Notes under the pieces: model-generated
What the model was told of the DNA's origin: nothing
What the model saw: only the letters and a program-made list of their open reading frames with translations
The model's database searches: none
Position numbers and translations under genes: made by a program
Assembly (NCBI GenBank): GCA_021779375.1
Contig: JAJYAT010000003.1
Coordinates: 62,001-126,000, forward strand
Reading direction: 5' to 3'
DNA length: 64,000 nt
From: a bacterium
Lineage (GTDB): Bacteria > Patescibacteriota > Gracilibacteria > JAHISY01
Part shown: in pieces, positions 8,339 through 15,853 of the stretch
Layout of the letters: each line of letters begins with the position of its first letter
How positions within the stretch are numbered: the first letter of the stretch is position 1

Positions 8339-9259
8339 TCAAATGTTAGCAGAAATTTTTTGCGCGAGACCGTCGGCGTCCAGTCCGTATTTTCTCAGCA
8401 AATCTTCACTGGTGCCACTCTCACCAAAGCCAGTCATGCCGATGCGGGTAAGTTTACAGTCACAATTATTCTCCGCGATGAGTTCGGCAATCGCGCTGCC
8501 GAGTCCGCCGATAATTGAGTGATCTTCCGCGGTAAAAACTTTTTGAAATTTTTGGACCAGCGGGAGAATTGTCGCTGTGTCGAGTGGCGCTAGTGTCGAG
8601 ACATTCACGACAGTCAGATTTTTGCCCTGCGACTCCAAGCTTGCCGCCGCGGCGAGTGCGAAGGGTACCTCCGTGCCGATGGCGAAAATCACGCCGTCAC
8701 TACCTTCGCGCAAAATATCGGCCTTGCCTAAATTAGCTTCAAATTTCTCATCATAGACGAAGGGAACTTTTTGTCGTCCGAGTCGGAGGTAGCAGGGAGA
8801 TTGCTCTGCGGCGATGGCGCGCGTCATCGCACGCGCTTCGAAATAATCCGCTGGGCAATAAACTCGTAAACCAGGCAGTCCGCGCATGAGACTCAAATCT
8901 TCGAGTGCCTGGTGGGTCGCGCCGTCTTCGCCAGTCAAAATTCCGGCGTGGCTGCCGACGAGTTTCACATTGTTCCCGGAATAACAGACCGACTGACGAA
9001 TCTGGTTGTAGCCGAGTCCGGTAAGGAAAACTGCGAAAGTCGCGGCAAATGGAATCTTGCCGCCGTGCGCGAGACCAGCTGCGACGCCGACCAGATTTTG
9101 CTCGGCGATGCCGACGTTCCAGGCGCGTGTGGGGTACTTTTCCGCGAATTTCAGCGTCTGGACGGAGTGGCGTAAATCGGCATCCACGACTACGACTTCC
9201 GGAATTTTTTCCGCAATATCGAGCAAGCCGTCGCCGAAGCCCTCACGAGTTGATTTCAT
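8339..9259 (-). CDS. transketolase, C-terminal subunit
   Basis: The 306-residue product matches the pyrimidine-binding plus C-terminal domains of transketolase: GDGLLDIAEKIPEVVVVDADL at the N-terminus, NVGIAEQNLVGVAAGLA with the catalytic Glu that activates thiamine diphosphate, GSHAGILTGEDGATHQALEDL, and a C-terminal domain (VNVSTLAPLDTATIL, AEDHSIIGGLG). Split transketolases are common in archaea and some bacteria; the N-terminal (diphosphate-binding) subunit is normally the adjacent gene but is absent here, so it must be elsewhere if the enzyme works. TAAAAT lies 7 nt upstream of ATG. Confidence 0.88.
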   Translation of the reverse strand: MKSTREGFGDGLLDIAEKIPEVVVVDADLRHSVQTLKFAEKYPTRAWNVGIAEQNLVGVAAGLAHGGKIPFAATFAVFLTGLGYNQIRQSVCYSGNNVKLVGSHAGILTGEDGATHQALEDLSLMRGLPGLRVYCPADYFEARAMTRAIAAEQSPCYLRLGRQKVPFVYDEKFEANLGKADILREGSDGVIFAIGTEVPFALAAAASLESQGKNLTVVNVSTLAPLDTATILPLVQKFQKVFTAEDHSIIGGLGSAIAELIAENNCDCKLTRIGMTGFGESGTSEDLLRKYGLDADGLAQKISANI

Positions 9260-9266
9260 CGGGCGG

Positions 9267-9272
9267 ATTTTA
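9267..9272 (-). promoter_or_regulatory. -10 box (TAAAAT), transketolase half
   Basis: TAAAAT on the minus strand, 7 nt before ATG 9259; implies a leaderless transcript. Confidence 0.6.
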
Positions 9273-9306
9273 CACGAAAAAAATTTGCTTTTCCTAAATA
9301 AAAGTT

Positions 9307-9397
9307 TAGAATACCAGTAATTTCCGGAAAATCGGTTCGACGGAGGGTTCTAACTTTCCATTCGCCATTTCAACGGAAAGTTTTAACCCCCTTTACA
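9307..9397 (+). promoter_or_regulatory. promoter and structured leader of zinc-ribbon gene
   Basis: TAGAAT near 9307-9312 is a -10 candidate. The leader contains an inverted repeat AACTTTCC...GGAAAGTT (about 9351-9381) and then TTTAACCCCC (9382-9391) exactly 6 nt before ATG 9398, as in rpsA and the gene at 61721. Confidence 0.45.
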
Positions 9398-9685
9398 ATG
9401 TCTGACGATCAGACAACATCCGCCGCTGGCGGCGACAAAACCCTCCATTGTGAGGAATGTGGCAAAGATTTCATCTTTACCGCAGGCGAGCAGGAGTTCT
9501 ACGAGGAAAAAGGCTTCACTCCGCCGAAACGCTGCCCAGAGTGCCGCGCTGCCAAAAAAGCAGCTGGTCGCCAGTTCACGAAAGTGACCTGCGCTGGTTG
9601 TGGCAAGGAAACCGAAGTCCCGTTCGTTCCGAGCGGAGACCGACCGGTTTACTGCCGCGAGTGTTTCGAAGCGAACAAAAGATAA
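9398..9685 (+). CDS. double zinc-ribbon protein
   Basis: The 95-residue product carries two CxxC pairs in each half: LHCEECGKDFIF...KRCPECRAAKK and VTCAGCGKETEVPF...YCRECFEANKR. Each half should bind one zinc ion. The first half resembles the small zinc-ribbon proteins annotated as probable zinc-binding or DNA-binding domain proteins that are frequent in Patescibacteria; the exact role is unknown. It is a single gene with its own leader and a terminator right behind it. Strong alanine/lysine content and core-like codon use suggest it is well expressed. Confidence 0.75.
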   Translation: MSDDQTTSAAGGDKTLHCEECGKDFIFTAGEQEFYEEKGFTPPKRCPECRAAKKAAGRQFTKVTCAGCGKETEVPFVPSGDRPVYCRECFEANKR

Positions 9686-9702
9686 TTTTTTCGTTTCAAA
9701 AG

Positions 9703-9729
9703 AAAAGAGGGTCTAGCGCCCTCTTTTTT
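9703..9729. terminator. bidirectional intrinsic terminator
   Basis: AAAAGAGGG - TCTAGCG - CCCTCTTTT stem-loop followed by T residues on the plus strand and preceded by A residues that give U on the minus strand. It separates the zinc-ribbon gene from the convergent ackA, whose stop codon lies inside the loop. Confidence 0.8.
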
Positions 9730-10732
9730 GTGCCTCCAAAATTTGCAGGGCGATTTCTGCGAGTTCGTCCGCGCGGATAACGGCGGTTTTTTTAATTTTC
9801 AAAAGTTTTAATTTCACTCCGATTTTTCGACGAATCATCGCGCTGCCACTGCCGATGCCACCAGAGAAAATGAGCAGATCGACGCCGCCTAAAATTCCCG
9901 TAAAAGCGAAAATTTGCTCGACGACGCGCTGCACGAAAATCTCGACTGCCAATTCATAATCGGGATTTTTCCGCGCTTCGCGCACGACTTTCGCAAAATC
10001 TTTTTCGCCGGTGAGTCCGAAAATTCCCGACTCTTCATTCAGAATTTGTAAAACTTTTTTGGGTGAAACTTTCATTTGCTCGACCAAAAATTCAAACACG
10101 CCTGGGTCGAGATCGCCTGCGCGGGTGAGCATCGGGAGTCCGGCAGCGGGCGTGAACGCCATCGAAGTCTCGACGGATTTTCCATTGCGCACGGCGGTTA
10201 CCGACGCGCCACCACCGAGGTGGCAAATCAAAATGCGCTCCGGTAATTTCCCACGCTCACGCAATTGGCGCAGAATGTTTTCGCAGGCGATGCCGTGGAA
10301 GCCGAATTTGCGGATGCCAAACTGCGCGGCGATTTTTTTCGCGATTGGCAGTGTGCGCGCGGTGAGTGGCAGCGTGTGGTGAAAATTCGTGTCGAAGACG
10401 CCGACGATTTTCGCGCGCGGCAATTCGGCGCGAATCGTTTTGACGAGCTGCACGGCGGGGCGATTGTGCAGTGGTGCGAGCGCAATCAGTTTTTCTAACT
10501 GGCGCAGTTCGCCTGCGCCGAGCAATTTTGGCGCGCTGAAAATTTCGCCGCCGTGCACGATGCGAATTCCGAAAAGATCGATTTCGTCAGTATTTTTGAT
10601 TTTCAATTTCCGCAAAATTTCCGCGAGTGCATGGTCGCGATTTGGCGCGGTGAATTCCGCCAACTTTTTTTCGTTCTCGAAAAAAGCGCATTTCAGCGTC
10701 GCGGATCCGGGATTGAGTGCGAGGATTTTCAT
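9713..10732 (-). CDS. ackA: acetate kinase
   Basis: AckA converts acetyl phosphate and ADP to acetate and ATP. The 339-residue product has the ASKHA signatures: ILALNPGSATLK at the N-terminus, FDTNFHHTLP near residue 115, FGFHGIACENIL, HLGGGASVTAVRNGKSVETSM near residue 170-190, and FTPAAGLPMLTRAGDLDPG. It is shorter than the usual 390-400 residues, and NPGSATL replaces the common NxGSSSL. Its ATG overlaps the xfp stop by four bases, so the two are one operon: phosphoketolase makes acetyl phosphate, AckA gains ATP from it. The downstream terminator overlaps its last codons. Confidence 0.92.
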   Translation of the reverse strand: MKILALNPGSATLKCAFFENEKKLAEFTAPNRDHALAEILRKLKIKNTDEIDLFGIRIVHGGEIFSAPKLLGAGELRQLEKLIALAPLHNRPAVQLVKTIRAELPRAKIVGVFDTNFHHTLPLTARTLPIAKKIAAQFGIRKFGFHGIACENILRQLRERGKLPERILICHLGGGASVTAVRNGKSVETSMAFTPAAGLPMLTRAGDLDPGVFEFLVEQMKVSPKKVLQILNEESGIFGLTGEKDFAKVVREARKNPDYELAVEIFVQRVVEQIFAFTGILGGVDLLIFSGGIGSGSAMIRRKIGVKLKLLKIKKTAVIRADELAEIALQILEAQKRGR

Positions 10733-13092
10733 TTTGAAGGCGTATTCCAGTTTTCGACTTCACTCGGATCGACTCCATTTTTCATTATAAATTCGTGATG
10801 CGTACGGATTTTCCCAGCGATGATTTTGCGAATTGCATCAAATTTCGCGCGGGAAATATTTTTTTGCGCACACAATTTTTCTGCCGCGTCGAGCGCGACA
10901 TGGAAGCGCGAAGTGCGGTTGCGGACTTCGAGATCGAGTGGCGTGGTGGTCGAGCCTTCTTCTTCGTAGCCATTCACTTTGATACGGTGGCTGCCGGAAT
11001 AATCGAACAACAGTTTTTTGACTGTGTGCGGATATCCGTGAAAATTGAAAATTACATTTTTGTCAGTCGTGAAAAATCGGTCCAAGAATTTCGAATTTGT
11101 CGCGGTCGTCGGATCGCCGACGCCGAGCGCGGTCAGCTCGCTGACATTCACGAAGCGCAGCCGAATTTGCGGCAATAGCTCGCGCAAAATCTTGAGCGCG
11201 GCGAGCGACTCATTCGTCGCGTAGTCACCACTCGCTGCCAACACAATTTGCGGATGGCGGTCGCTCAAGAATTTCCATTCCATGATTCCGTCGCGCATTT
11301 GCTTCCGCGCTTCGGGTAGCGTGAGCCACTGCGGTAAATCTTTTTTGCCGACGACGATCAAGTTCAATTTGTTGCGCGAACGTAAAGTTTCCTCCAGCGT
11401 GGCGAGCATCGAATTCGCATCGGGCGGCAGAAAGGCGGAAATCAGATTGCCGTCTTTCTCGAGCATGCTTGAGAGCAGCGAAGGATTCTGGTGCGAGAAA
11501 CCGTTGTGGTCTTGGCGTTCCAAGAGCGAAGTCAGAATTAAATTTAAACTTGGAAGCGGCGGGCGAAATTTCACGCCGTGCGAGGCTTTCACGAATTTAC
11601 AAAATTGGTCCGCCATACTCGCGACGATTTGTGTAAAAGCTTCGTAGCTCGCGAAAAAACCGTGGCGACCGGTTGCGACATAGCCGTGCAACATGCCGAA
11701 AAGCGTGTGCTCAGAAAGCAGTTCCATCACGCGACCCTCGCGCGCGAAGTCGCGATCCCATTTCTCGAGCGGCCATTGCCAGCTTCTTTTCGTCACGCGA
11801 AAAATCGCTTCGAGTCGATTCGAATAAGTTTCGTCCGGCGAAAAGAGGCGGATATTTTTTTTGTTTGTCGCGAAGACCTTCGCCAAAAATTCACCGCCGA
11901 CAGCCATTGCACTTTTTTGCGCTATGCCGCGCGCTTTGATTGCTGCCGCGAATTTTTCAAGTCGTGGTAATTTCAAATTTTTGACGACCTCGCCACCGCG
12001 CGCGAATTTCTGCGTTCCGCAACTTTTGCCGATGCGGGGAATCAATTTCGCGATGGCGGAATCAAGCTTTAATTTTCCGCTCGGCAGGACTTGGACGAGT
12101 TCTGCGAAATGATAGGAGTGTAGCCAGTTTTCTAATGCGCGTAGATTTTTCGGATTCTCGCGTACATCTTCAAGCACGACTTGGTGCGAGAGGCAGTTGC
12201 TTTCCAATTTCTTCGCGCCGTCGGATTTCACTCCAGTCCAACCTTTCGGCGTGCGCAAAATCACGACTGGCCACTTCGGCTTTACGACTGCTTTGCCACT
12301 GCGCGCTGACTTTTGAATCGCGCGAATTTCCGTCAGGGCGGCATCCATCGTGCTTGCCATTTTCTCGTAAACTTTTTCAGCGTGACCAGTGACGAAGTGC
12401 GGTGCGTAGCCGAGTCCTGCGAAAAATTTTCGAATTTCCGAGTCGCTCATTCTTCCGAGAACTGTCGGTCCGGAAATTTTGTAACCGTTCACGTGGACGA
12501 TTGGCAAGACGGCGCCATTTTCGCGTGGCGACAAAAGTTTGTTGCAATTCCACGCCGCCGCGAGTGGTCCGGTTTCCGCTTCGCCGTCACCGACGAGACA
12601 GACCGTCACCAAATTCGGATTATCCAGTACGCTGCCGAAAGCGACCGAGAGTGAGTAGCCGAGTTCGCCGCCCTCGAGGATCGTGCCGGGAGCGGCGGGA
12701 TTCGAATGGCTCGGGTAGCCGTAGGGTGCAGAGAATTTTCCGCAAATTTCGGCAAGACCTTTGTGCGTAAACGGAATTTTCTCCGGATAAAAATGCGCGA
12801 GCGATTTTTCCAAAAAAAGATTCGCTTGGACTGCAGGGAAGCCGTGACCGGGACCGGCGATGAAAAGAAAATCGGCGTTCGTTTTTTGGATCAAGCGATT
12901 AACATTCGCATAAACAAAATTAATCCCCGGGCAGGTGCCCCAGTGACCGAGTAGGCGCGCCTTGATATCGCTTGGTCGCAGCTCGCGCTCCAGCAAAAAA
13001 TTATCACGCAAATAAATCTGAGCGACGGCGAGATAATTAGTCGCGCGCACATATTTTTGCAACGCAGCAATTTCTGTTTTTGGGATGGTCAT
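10729..13092 (-). CDS. xfp: xylulose-5-phosphate/fructose-6-phosphate phosphoketolase
   Basis: This thiamine-diphosphate enzyme cleaves xylulose 5-phosphate (and often fructose 6-phosphate) with phosphate to acetyl phosphate and glyceraldehyde 3-phosphate. The 787-residue product shows LLGHWGTCPGINFVYAN, GPGHGFPA, GGELGYSLSVAFGSVLDNPNL, the ThDP motif VGDGEAETGPLAAAWN, and HVNGYKISGPTVLGR, all phosphoketolase signatures; length is typical (790-830). I start at ATG 13092 (MTIPKTEIAALQKYV); the frame runs 10 codons further up, but that part contains the TAAAAT box at 13113-13118. With ackA it gives an acetate-forming branch in place of full glycolysis. Confidence 0.95.
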   Translation of the reverse strand: MTIPKTEIAALQKYVRATNYLAVAQIYLRDNFLLERELRPSDIKARLLGHWGTCPGINFVYANVNRLIQKTNADFLFIAGPGHGFPAVQANLFLEKSLAHFYPEKIPFTHKGLAEICGKFSAPYGYPSHSNPAAPGTILEGGELGYSLSVAFGSVLDNPNLVTVCLVGDGEAETGPLAAAWNCNKLLSPRENGAVLPIVHVNGYKISGPTVLGRMSDSEIRKFFAGLGYAPHFVTGHAEKVYEKMASTMDAALTEIRAIQKSARSGKAVVKPKWPVVILRTPKGWTGVKSDGAKKLESNCLSHQVVLEDVRENPKNLRALENWLHSYHFAELVQVLPSGKLKLDSAIAKLIPRIGKSCGTQKFARGGEVVKNLKLPRLEKFAAAIKARGIAQKSAMAVGGEFLAKVFATNKKNIRLFSPDETYSNRLEAIFRVTKRSWQWPLEKWDRDFAREGRVMELLSEHTLFGMLHGYVATGRHGFFASYEAFTQIVASMADQFCKFVKASHGVKFRPPLPSLNLILTSLLERQDHNGFSHQNPSLLSSMLEKDGNLISAFLPPDANSMLATLEETLRSRNKLNLIVVGKKDLPQWLTLPEARKQMRDGIMEWKFLSDRHPQIVLAASGDYATNESLAALKILRELLPQIRLRFVNVSELTALGVGDPTTATNSKFLDRFFTTDKNVIFNFHGYPHTVKKLLFDYSGSHRIKVNGYEEEGSTTTPLDLEVRNRTSRFHVALDAAEKLCAQKNISRAKFDAIRKIIAGKIRTHHEFIMKNGVDPSEVENWNTPSK

Positions 13093-13112
13093 TTTTATAT
13101 TAGTTTCTCGGT

Positions 13113-13118
13113 ATTTTA
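13113..13118 (-). promoter_or_regulatory. -10 box (TAAAAT), xfp-ackA
   Basis: TAAAAT on the minus strand, 20 nt before ATG 13092. Together with birA, nadM and the 39291 gene it forms a second spacing class that would give leaders of about 12-15 nt. Confidence 0.5.
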
Positions 13119-13233
13119 ACACGTTTTTTTATTCTTTTCAATGACGCAAAAACTGAATCCCAAAACTAATTTAGATTTGGGCGGCGATGAATTTTCGAAT
13201 TTTCCAGTCTCGTAATTCACGAAATAATTTCCA

Positions 13234-13261
13234 TTCGAAACGCCCATCGGGGCGTTTCTAC
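13234..13261. repeat. degenerate GTAG/CTAC palindrome
   Basis: The right half (CGGGGCGTTTCTAC) is an intact half of the 28-bp palindrome family; the left half (TTCGAAACGCCCAT) has drifted at five positions. It still folds as GAAACGCC - CATCG - GGGCGTTTC. Confidence 0.6.
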
Positions 13262-13336
13262 AGTAATTTTCTATAGCAAGTCCTGGAATTTTAGCGTTTG
13301 GATTTTTTGAGCCTTGAGTCTTGATGCACGCCTGTC

Positions 13337-13366
13337 GTTAACCCACCACTTAAGTGGTGGGTTAAC
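13337..13366. repeat. perfect 30-bp palindrome
   Basis: GTTAACCCACCACTT followed directly by its exact reverse complement. It shares neither the length nor the GTAG ends of the 28-bp family. No U-tract follows, so it is not an obvious terminator. Confidence 0.7.
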
Positions 13367-13427
13367 TTGAACTGAGCCTTGAGTGTTATTTGAAAATTTG
13401 TAAATTCTGTAAATTGGAAAATTTCCT

Positions 13428-14612
13428 TCATGCTTCATGCTTCAGAATGTACTCGCGCAGCGGCGGGATGCCGTTGAATTCAATCGAACTGTATGAGGTC
13501 GTGTAGGCACCAGTCGAGAAAACATAAATGCGGTCGCCTTCGCGGCTTTTTTTCGGGAGTGTGTATTTGAAATTCTCGTACAGGACATCGACACTGTCGC
13601 AGGTCGGACCGGCGAGAATCACTTCGCGCAAGTCGCGCGAGTGTCTTTCGGTAAAAATCGGATATTTAATCGCCTCGTCGGTCGTCTCAATCAGACCACC
13701 GAATTTCCCGATGTCGAGAAAAACCCACTCGGTTTCGCTGGTCGCTGATTTTTTGGCGATTGTAATAATCTCGCTCACTATCACGCCAGCATCGCCGACA
13801 ATCGAGCGGCCCGGCTCGACAAAAATTTCCGGCATGTTCGCGCCAAAATTTTTCTTCAAAAAACGCTTGATTTCTCGAGCGTAAATTTTGAGGTTTTGTG
13901 CCGGCTGCAGATATTTCGACGGGAAACCGCCGCCCAAATTAATCGCGCGCAAATTCACGCCCTCGTGTTTTGCCAAACCGAAAATCTGCTTGACCTGACC
14001 GATGGCGTTGTCCCACTGACCGATGTGGCGCTGCTGCGAGCCGACATGGAAGGAAATACCGTAAGGATCGAGTTTGCGTTTTTTCGCTTCGATAATCAGG
14101 TCATAAATCATGTCGGGGTGCGCGCCGAATTTTCGCGAGAGTGGCCAGTCTGCGCCGCTGCCTTCCGTGATGAGTCGGAAAAAGATTTTTGATCCGGGCG
14201 CGCGGCGGGCAATTTTCCGCAAATCTGAGAATGAATCCGTCACGAAAATCCGCACGCCCTTTTTGTAAGCTGATTCGATGTCGGCTTCTTTTTTGATTGT
14301 GTTGCCGAAGCTGATTCGTTCGGCTGACACGCCGAGGTCGAGTAATTTATCAATTTCAAAAATCGTCGCCGCGTCAAAATTCGAGCCCTTTTTGTGGAGC
14401 AATTTAATCACGCGCGGATTGGGATTGGCCTTGATCGCGTAATAAATCGCAGCTGTGGGGAAGTTCTCGTGGAGCTCGTCGTAGTTCTGTGCGATTTTTT
14501 CCAGATTGATAATCAAAAAAGGCGTTGCCTTATCCGCAGCAAACTTTTTGATTTCCTCAAACTCAGCCTTACTCACGAAATTTGAGATTTTGCGGGTGGT
14601 GGAAGTGAGCAT
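13428..14612 (-). CDS. ornithine/lysine-type PLP decarboxylase (alanine racemase fold)
   Basis: The 394-residue product is a group IV PLP decarboxylase. Visible signatures: YYAIKANPNPRVIKLL with the PLP lysine near residue 63, FHVGSQQ near 190, LGGGFPS, EPGRSIVGDAG, GPTCDSVDVL with the catalytic Cys/Asp region near 340, and STGAYTTSYSSIEFNG. The GPTCD motif and length fit eukaryotic-type ornithine decarboxylase and bacterial lysine/ornithine decarboxylases rather than LysA. The product would be putrescine or cadaverine; which substrate is not decidable here. The first codon is taken as ATG 14612. It lies on the same strand just behind tRNA-Gly and its half-tRNA repeats, so its mRNA may be released by tRNA 3' processing. 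Confidence 0.88.
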   Translation of the reverse strand: MLTSTTRKISNFVSKAEFEEIKKFAADKATPFLIINLEKIAQNYDELHENFPTAAIYYAIKANPNPRVIKLLHKKGSNFDAATIFEIDKLLDLGVSAERISFGNTIKKEADIESAYKKGVRIFVTDSFSDLRKIARRAPGSKIFFRLITEGSGADWPLSRKFGAHPDMIYDLIIEAKKRKLDPYGISFHVGSQQRHIGQWDNAIGQVKQIFGLAKHEGVNLRAINLGGGFPSKYLQPAQNLKIYAREIKRFLKKNFGANMPEIFVEPGRSIVGDAGVIVSEIITIAKKSATSETEWVFLDIGKFGGLIETTDEAIKYPIFTERHSRDLREVILAGPTCDSVDVLYENFKYTLPKKSREGDRIYVFSTGAYTTSYSSIEFNGIPPLREYILKHEA

Positions 14613-14628
14613 CAAAGATTGCGAGAAA

Positions 14629-14768
14629 TGGAGCGGATGATCCCGCTAGGCGGGACGACCTGCGCTTTTTAAATTGGAGCGGATGATCCCGCTAGGCGGG
14701 ACGACCTGCGCTCTGTGAAGTTGGAGCGGATGATCCCGCTAAGCGGGACGACCTGCGCTCTGTGAAGT
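14629..14768 (-). repeat. three tandem half-tRNA-Gly repeats
   Basis: Three units of 46-47 bases begin at 14629, 14675 and 14722, in register with the 3' end of tRNA-Gly at 14769. Read on the minus strand each unit ends AGGTCG - 16-nt hairpin - CATCCGCTCCA. That is the tRNA-Gly variable region, a T-arm-sized hairpin of the same 16-nt length, the 3' acceptor strand, discriminator and CCA. The T-arm itself is replaced by TCCCGC-(CTA or TTA)-GCGGGA. Units differ by few bases. Confidence 0.85.
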
Positions 14769-14845
14769 TGGAGCGGATGACCGGGTTCGAACCGGCGACC
14801 TCCACCTTGGCAAGGTGGCGCTCTAGCCAACTGAGCTACATCCGC
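14769..14845 (-). tRNA. tRNA-Gly (anticodon GCC)
   Basis: Cloverleaf of 77 bases with encoded CCA. Acceptor GCGGATG pairs with CATCCGC; the anticodon stem CCACC/GGTGG encloses TTGCCAA, anticodon GCC; T-loop TTCGAAC. TAAAAT lies 9 nt before the mature 5' end. It reads GGC and GGU codons. Confidence 0.97.
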
Positions 14846-14854
14846 GTGCCGAGA

Positions 14855-14860
14855 ATTTTA
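14855..14860 (-). promoter_or_regulatory. -10 box (TAAAAT), tRNA-Gly
   Basis: TAAAAT 9 nt before the tRNA 5' end. Because the RNA end is known here, it supports reading TAAAAT as the -10 element at the protein genes. Confidence 0.65.
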
Positions 14861-14883
14861 GCAAAACTTTTTTTGAATTCAAT

Positions 14884-14889
14884 TAAAAT
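14884..14889 (+). promoter_or_regulatory. -10 box (TAAAAT), rlmH
   Basis: TAAAAT 6 nt before the GTG start at 14896; implies a leaderless transcript. Confidence 0.6.
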
Positions 14890-14895
14890 CTTCCC

Positions 14896-15357
14896 GTGAA
14901 AATTCGTATTTTGGCAATCGCGAAAAAGCCCCAAAATTGGGCTGCGGCAGCAGAGGCTGATTTTTTCAAGCGTCTGCAGAATTTCGCCGAAATCGAGATT
15001 ATCTTGCTTGCTCCGGCCGATGAAAATTCGCTTGCGGAAAAGGCGAAAAAAATTGAAGCGGACAAACTGCTCACCAAAATTTCACCTGACGATTTCGTGT
15101 TGGCCTGCGATCCGGGTGGTCGCAGTTTGAGTTCGGAAGACTTCGCGGAAATTTTCCGCGAGGCGCGCGACACTGCAAAAAAAGTTGTTTGTGTGATTGG
15201 CGGTTCGTCTGGTCTTGATGCCAAAGTCTTGGCGCGGGCGGATTTGAAAATCTCTTTTTCGCCAATGACTTTCCCACACGAGCTTTTTCGTGTGATTTTA
15301 CTTGAGCAGATTTACCGCGCGTTCACCATTCTCGCCGGAAAAAAATATCACAAATAG
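14896..15357 (+). CDS. rlmH: 23S rRNA (pseudouridine-1915 N3) methyltransferase
   Basis: RlmH is a SPOUT-class methyltransferase that modifies helix 69 of 23S rRNA in the 70S ribosome with S-adenosylmethionine. The 153-residue product has the typical start IRILAIAKKPQNW, the knot residues VIGGSSGLDAKVL near residue 100, and the strongly conserved end ISFSPMTFPHELFRVILLEQ...GKKYHK. Length (about 155) fits the family. The start is GTG at 14896. It is divergent from tRNA-Gly, whose promoter lies 24 nt away on the other strand. Confidence 0.95.
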   Translation: MKIRILAIAKKPQNWAAAAEADFFKRLQNFAEIEIILLAPADENSLAEKAKKIEADKLLTKISPDDFVLACDPGGRSLSSEDFAEIFREARDTAKKVVCVIGGSSGLDAKVLARADLKISFSPMTFPHELFRVILLEQIYRAFTILAGKKYHK

Positions 15358-15407
15358 CGGGTAGTGTTTAGTGTTAGTGTCTAGTGTTAGCGTTGGCAGA
15401 ATTTTTT
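15358..15407. repeat. degenerate TAGTGT(T)TAG repeat
   Basis: A short run of near-copies of TAGTGTTAG/TAGTGTCTAG between rlmH and the convergent zinc-ribbon gene. The reverse complement resembles the CTAACACTATCCA repeat at 40960-40992. Confidence 0.5.
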
Positions 15408-15758
15408 CTAAAAAATTTGCGAGAGTGCGAAGGCGCCGAGCGCGACGAGCACTGCCAAAATCAGCCAATTTTTCAAATCGAGTTTGCGCCGTTCGGCAGC
15501 CACGCGCTGTTCGACTTCTGCCACGACCATTTTGGCAACGCAATTGGGGCAGCGCATTTCGGCAATCTCGACAGCATCACCGCAGCTCGTGCAATTCAAT
15601 TTGGCGACGAAGCTTTTGCAGTGCTTACATTTTTTCGCATTCTTCTCGATGATTTCCGCGCACCAGGGACATTTCCGCAAATTTAAATCGACGCTGCAAA
15701 ATTTGCACTTCAGTGCATCGTCTTTGATTTTTTCGCCGCAGGCAGGACAATCCTTCAA
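15408..15758 (-). CDS. tail-anchored zinc-ribbon protein
   Basis: The 116-residue product has a run of CxxC motifs: CPACGEKI...CKFC, CPWCAEII...CKHC, CTSCGDAV...CPNC, which suggests three zinc ribbons, then a charged helix (EVEQRVAAERRKLDLK) and one C-terminal membrane segment (WLILAVLVALGAFALSQIF). The soluble part would face the cytoplasm. The frame extends up to 15881, but that overlaps the divergent gap promoter and repeat DNA; I place the start at TTG 15758, directly before the first ribbon. This start is uncertain. Function is unknown. Confidence 0.6.
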   Translation of the reverse strand: MKDCPACGEKIKDDALKCKFCSVDLNLRKCPWCAEIIEKNAKKCKHCKSFVAKLNCTSCGDAVEIAEMRCPNCVAKMVVAEVEQRVAAERRKLDLKNWLILAVLVALGAFALSQIF

Positions 15759-15838
15759 ATAGTTGGTAGTTAATAGTTCGTAGTTTATAGACTTGTCTGT
15801 ATCTTGGCCTATTTTAACAAATCTATTTGCGGCTCTGC

Positions 15839-15844
15839 TAAAAT
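15839..15844 (+). promoter_or_regulatory. -10 box (TAAAAT), gap
   Basis: TAAAAT 9 nt before ATG 15854; implies a leaderless or nearly leaderless transcript. Confidence 0.55.
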
Positions 15845-15853
15845 CTTCGCACG

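Larger units (their letters stand above)
13123..13427. other. intergenic region with two palindromes
   Basis: No gene was found in these 305 bases between the decarboxylase stop and the xfp promoter. They hold a degenerate member of the 28-bp palindrome family (13234-13261), a perfect 30-bp palindrome (13337-13366), and loosely repeated TTGAGCCTTGAGTCTTGA-type sequence around 13305-13385. Confidence 0.6.

Noticed and set aside
10011-13000. Long plus-strand frames opposite ackA and xfp
   Set aside because: Basic, Arg/Ser-rich translations typical of antisense frames in GCG/CGC-biased genes; no motif.
14629-14768. CRISPR array
   Set aside because: The units are contiguous with no unique spacers and match the tRNA-Gly 3' half; no cas genes are near.
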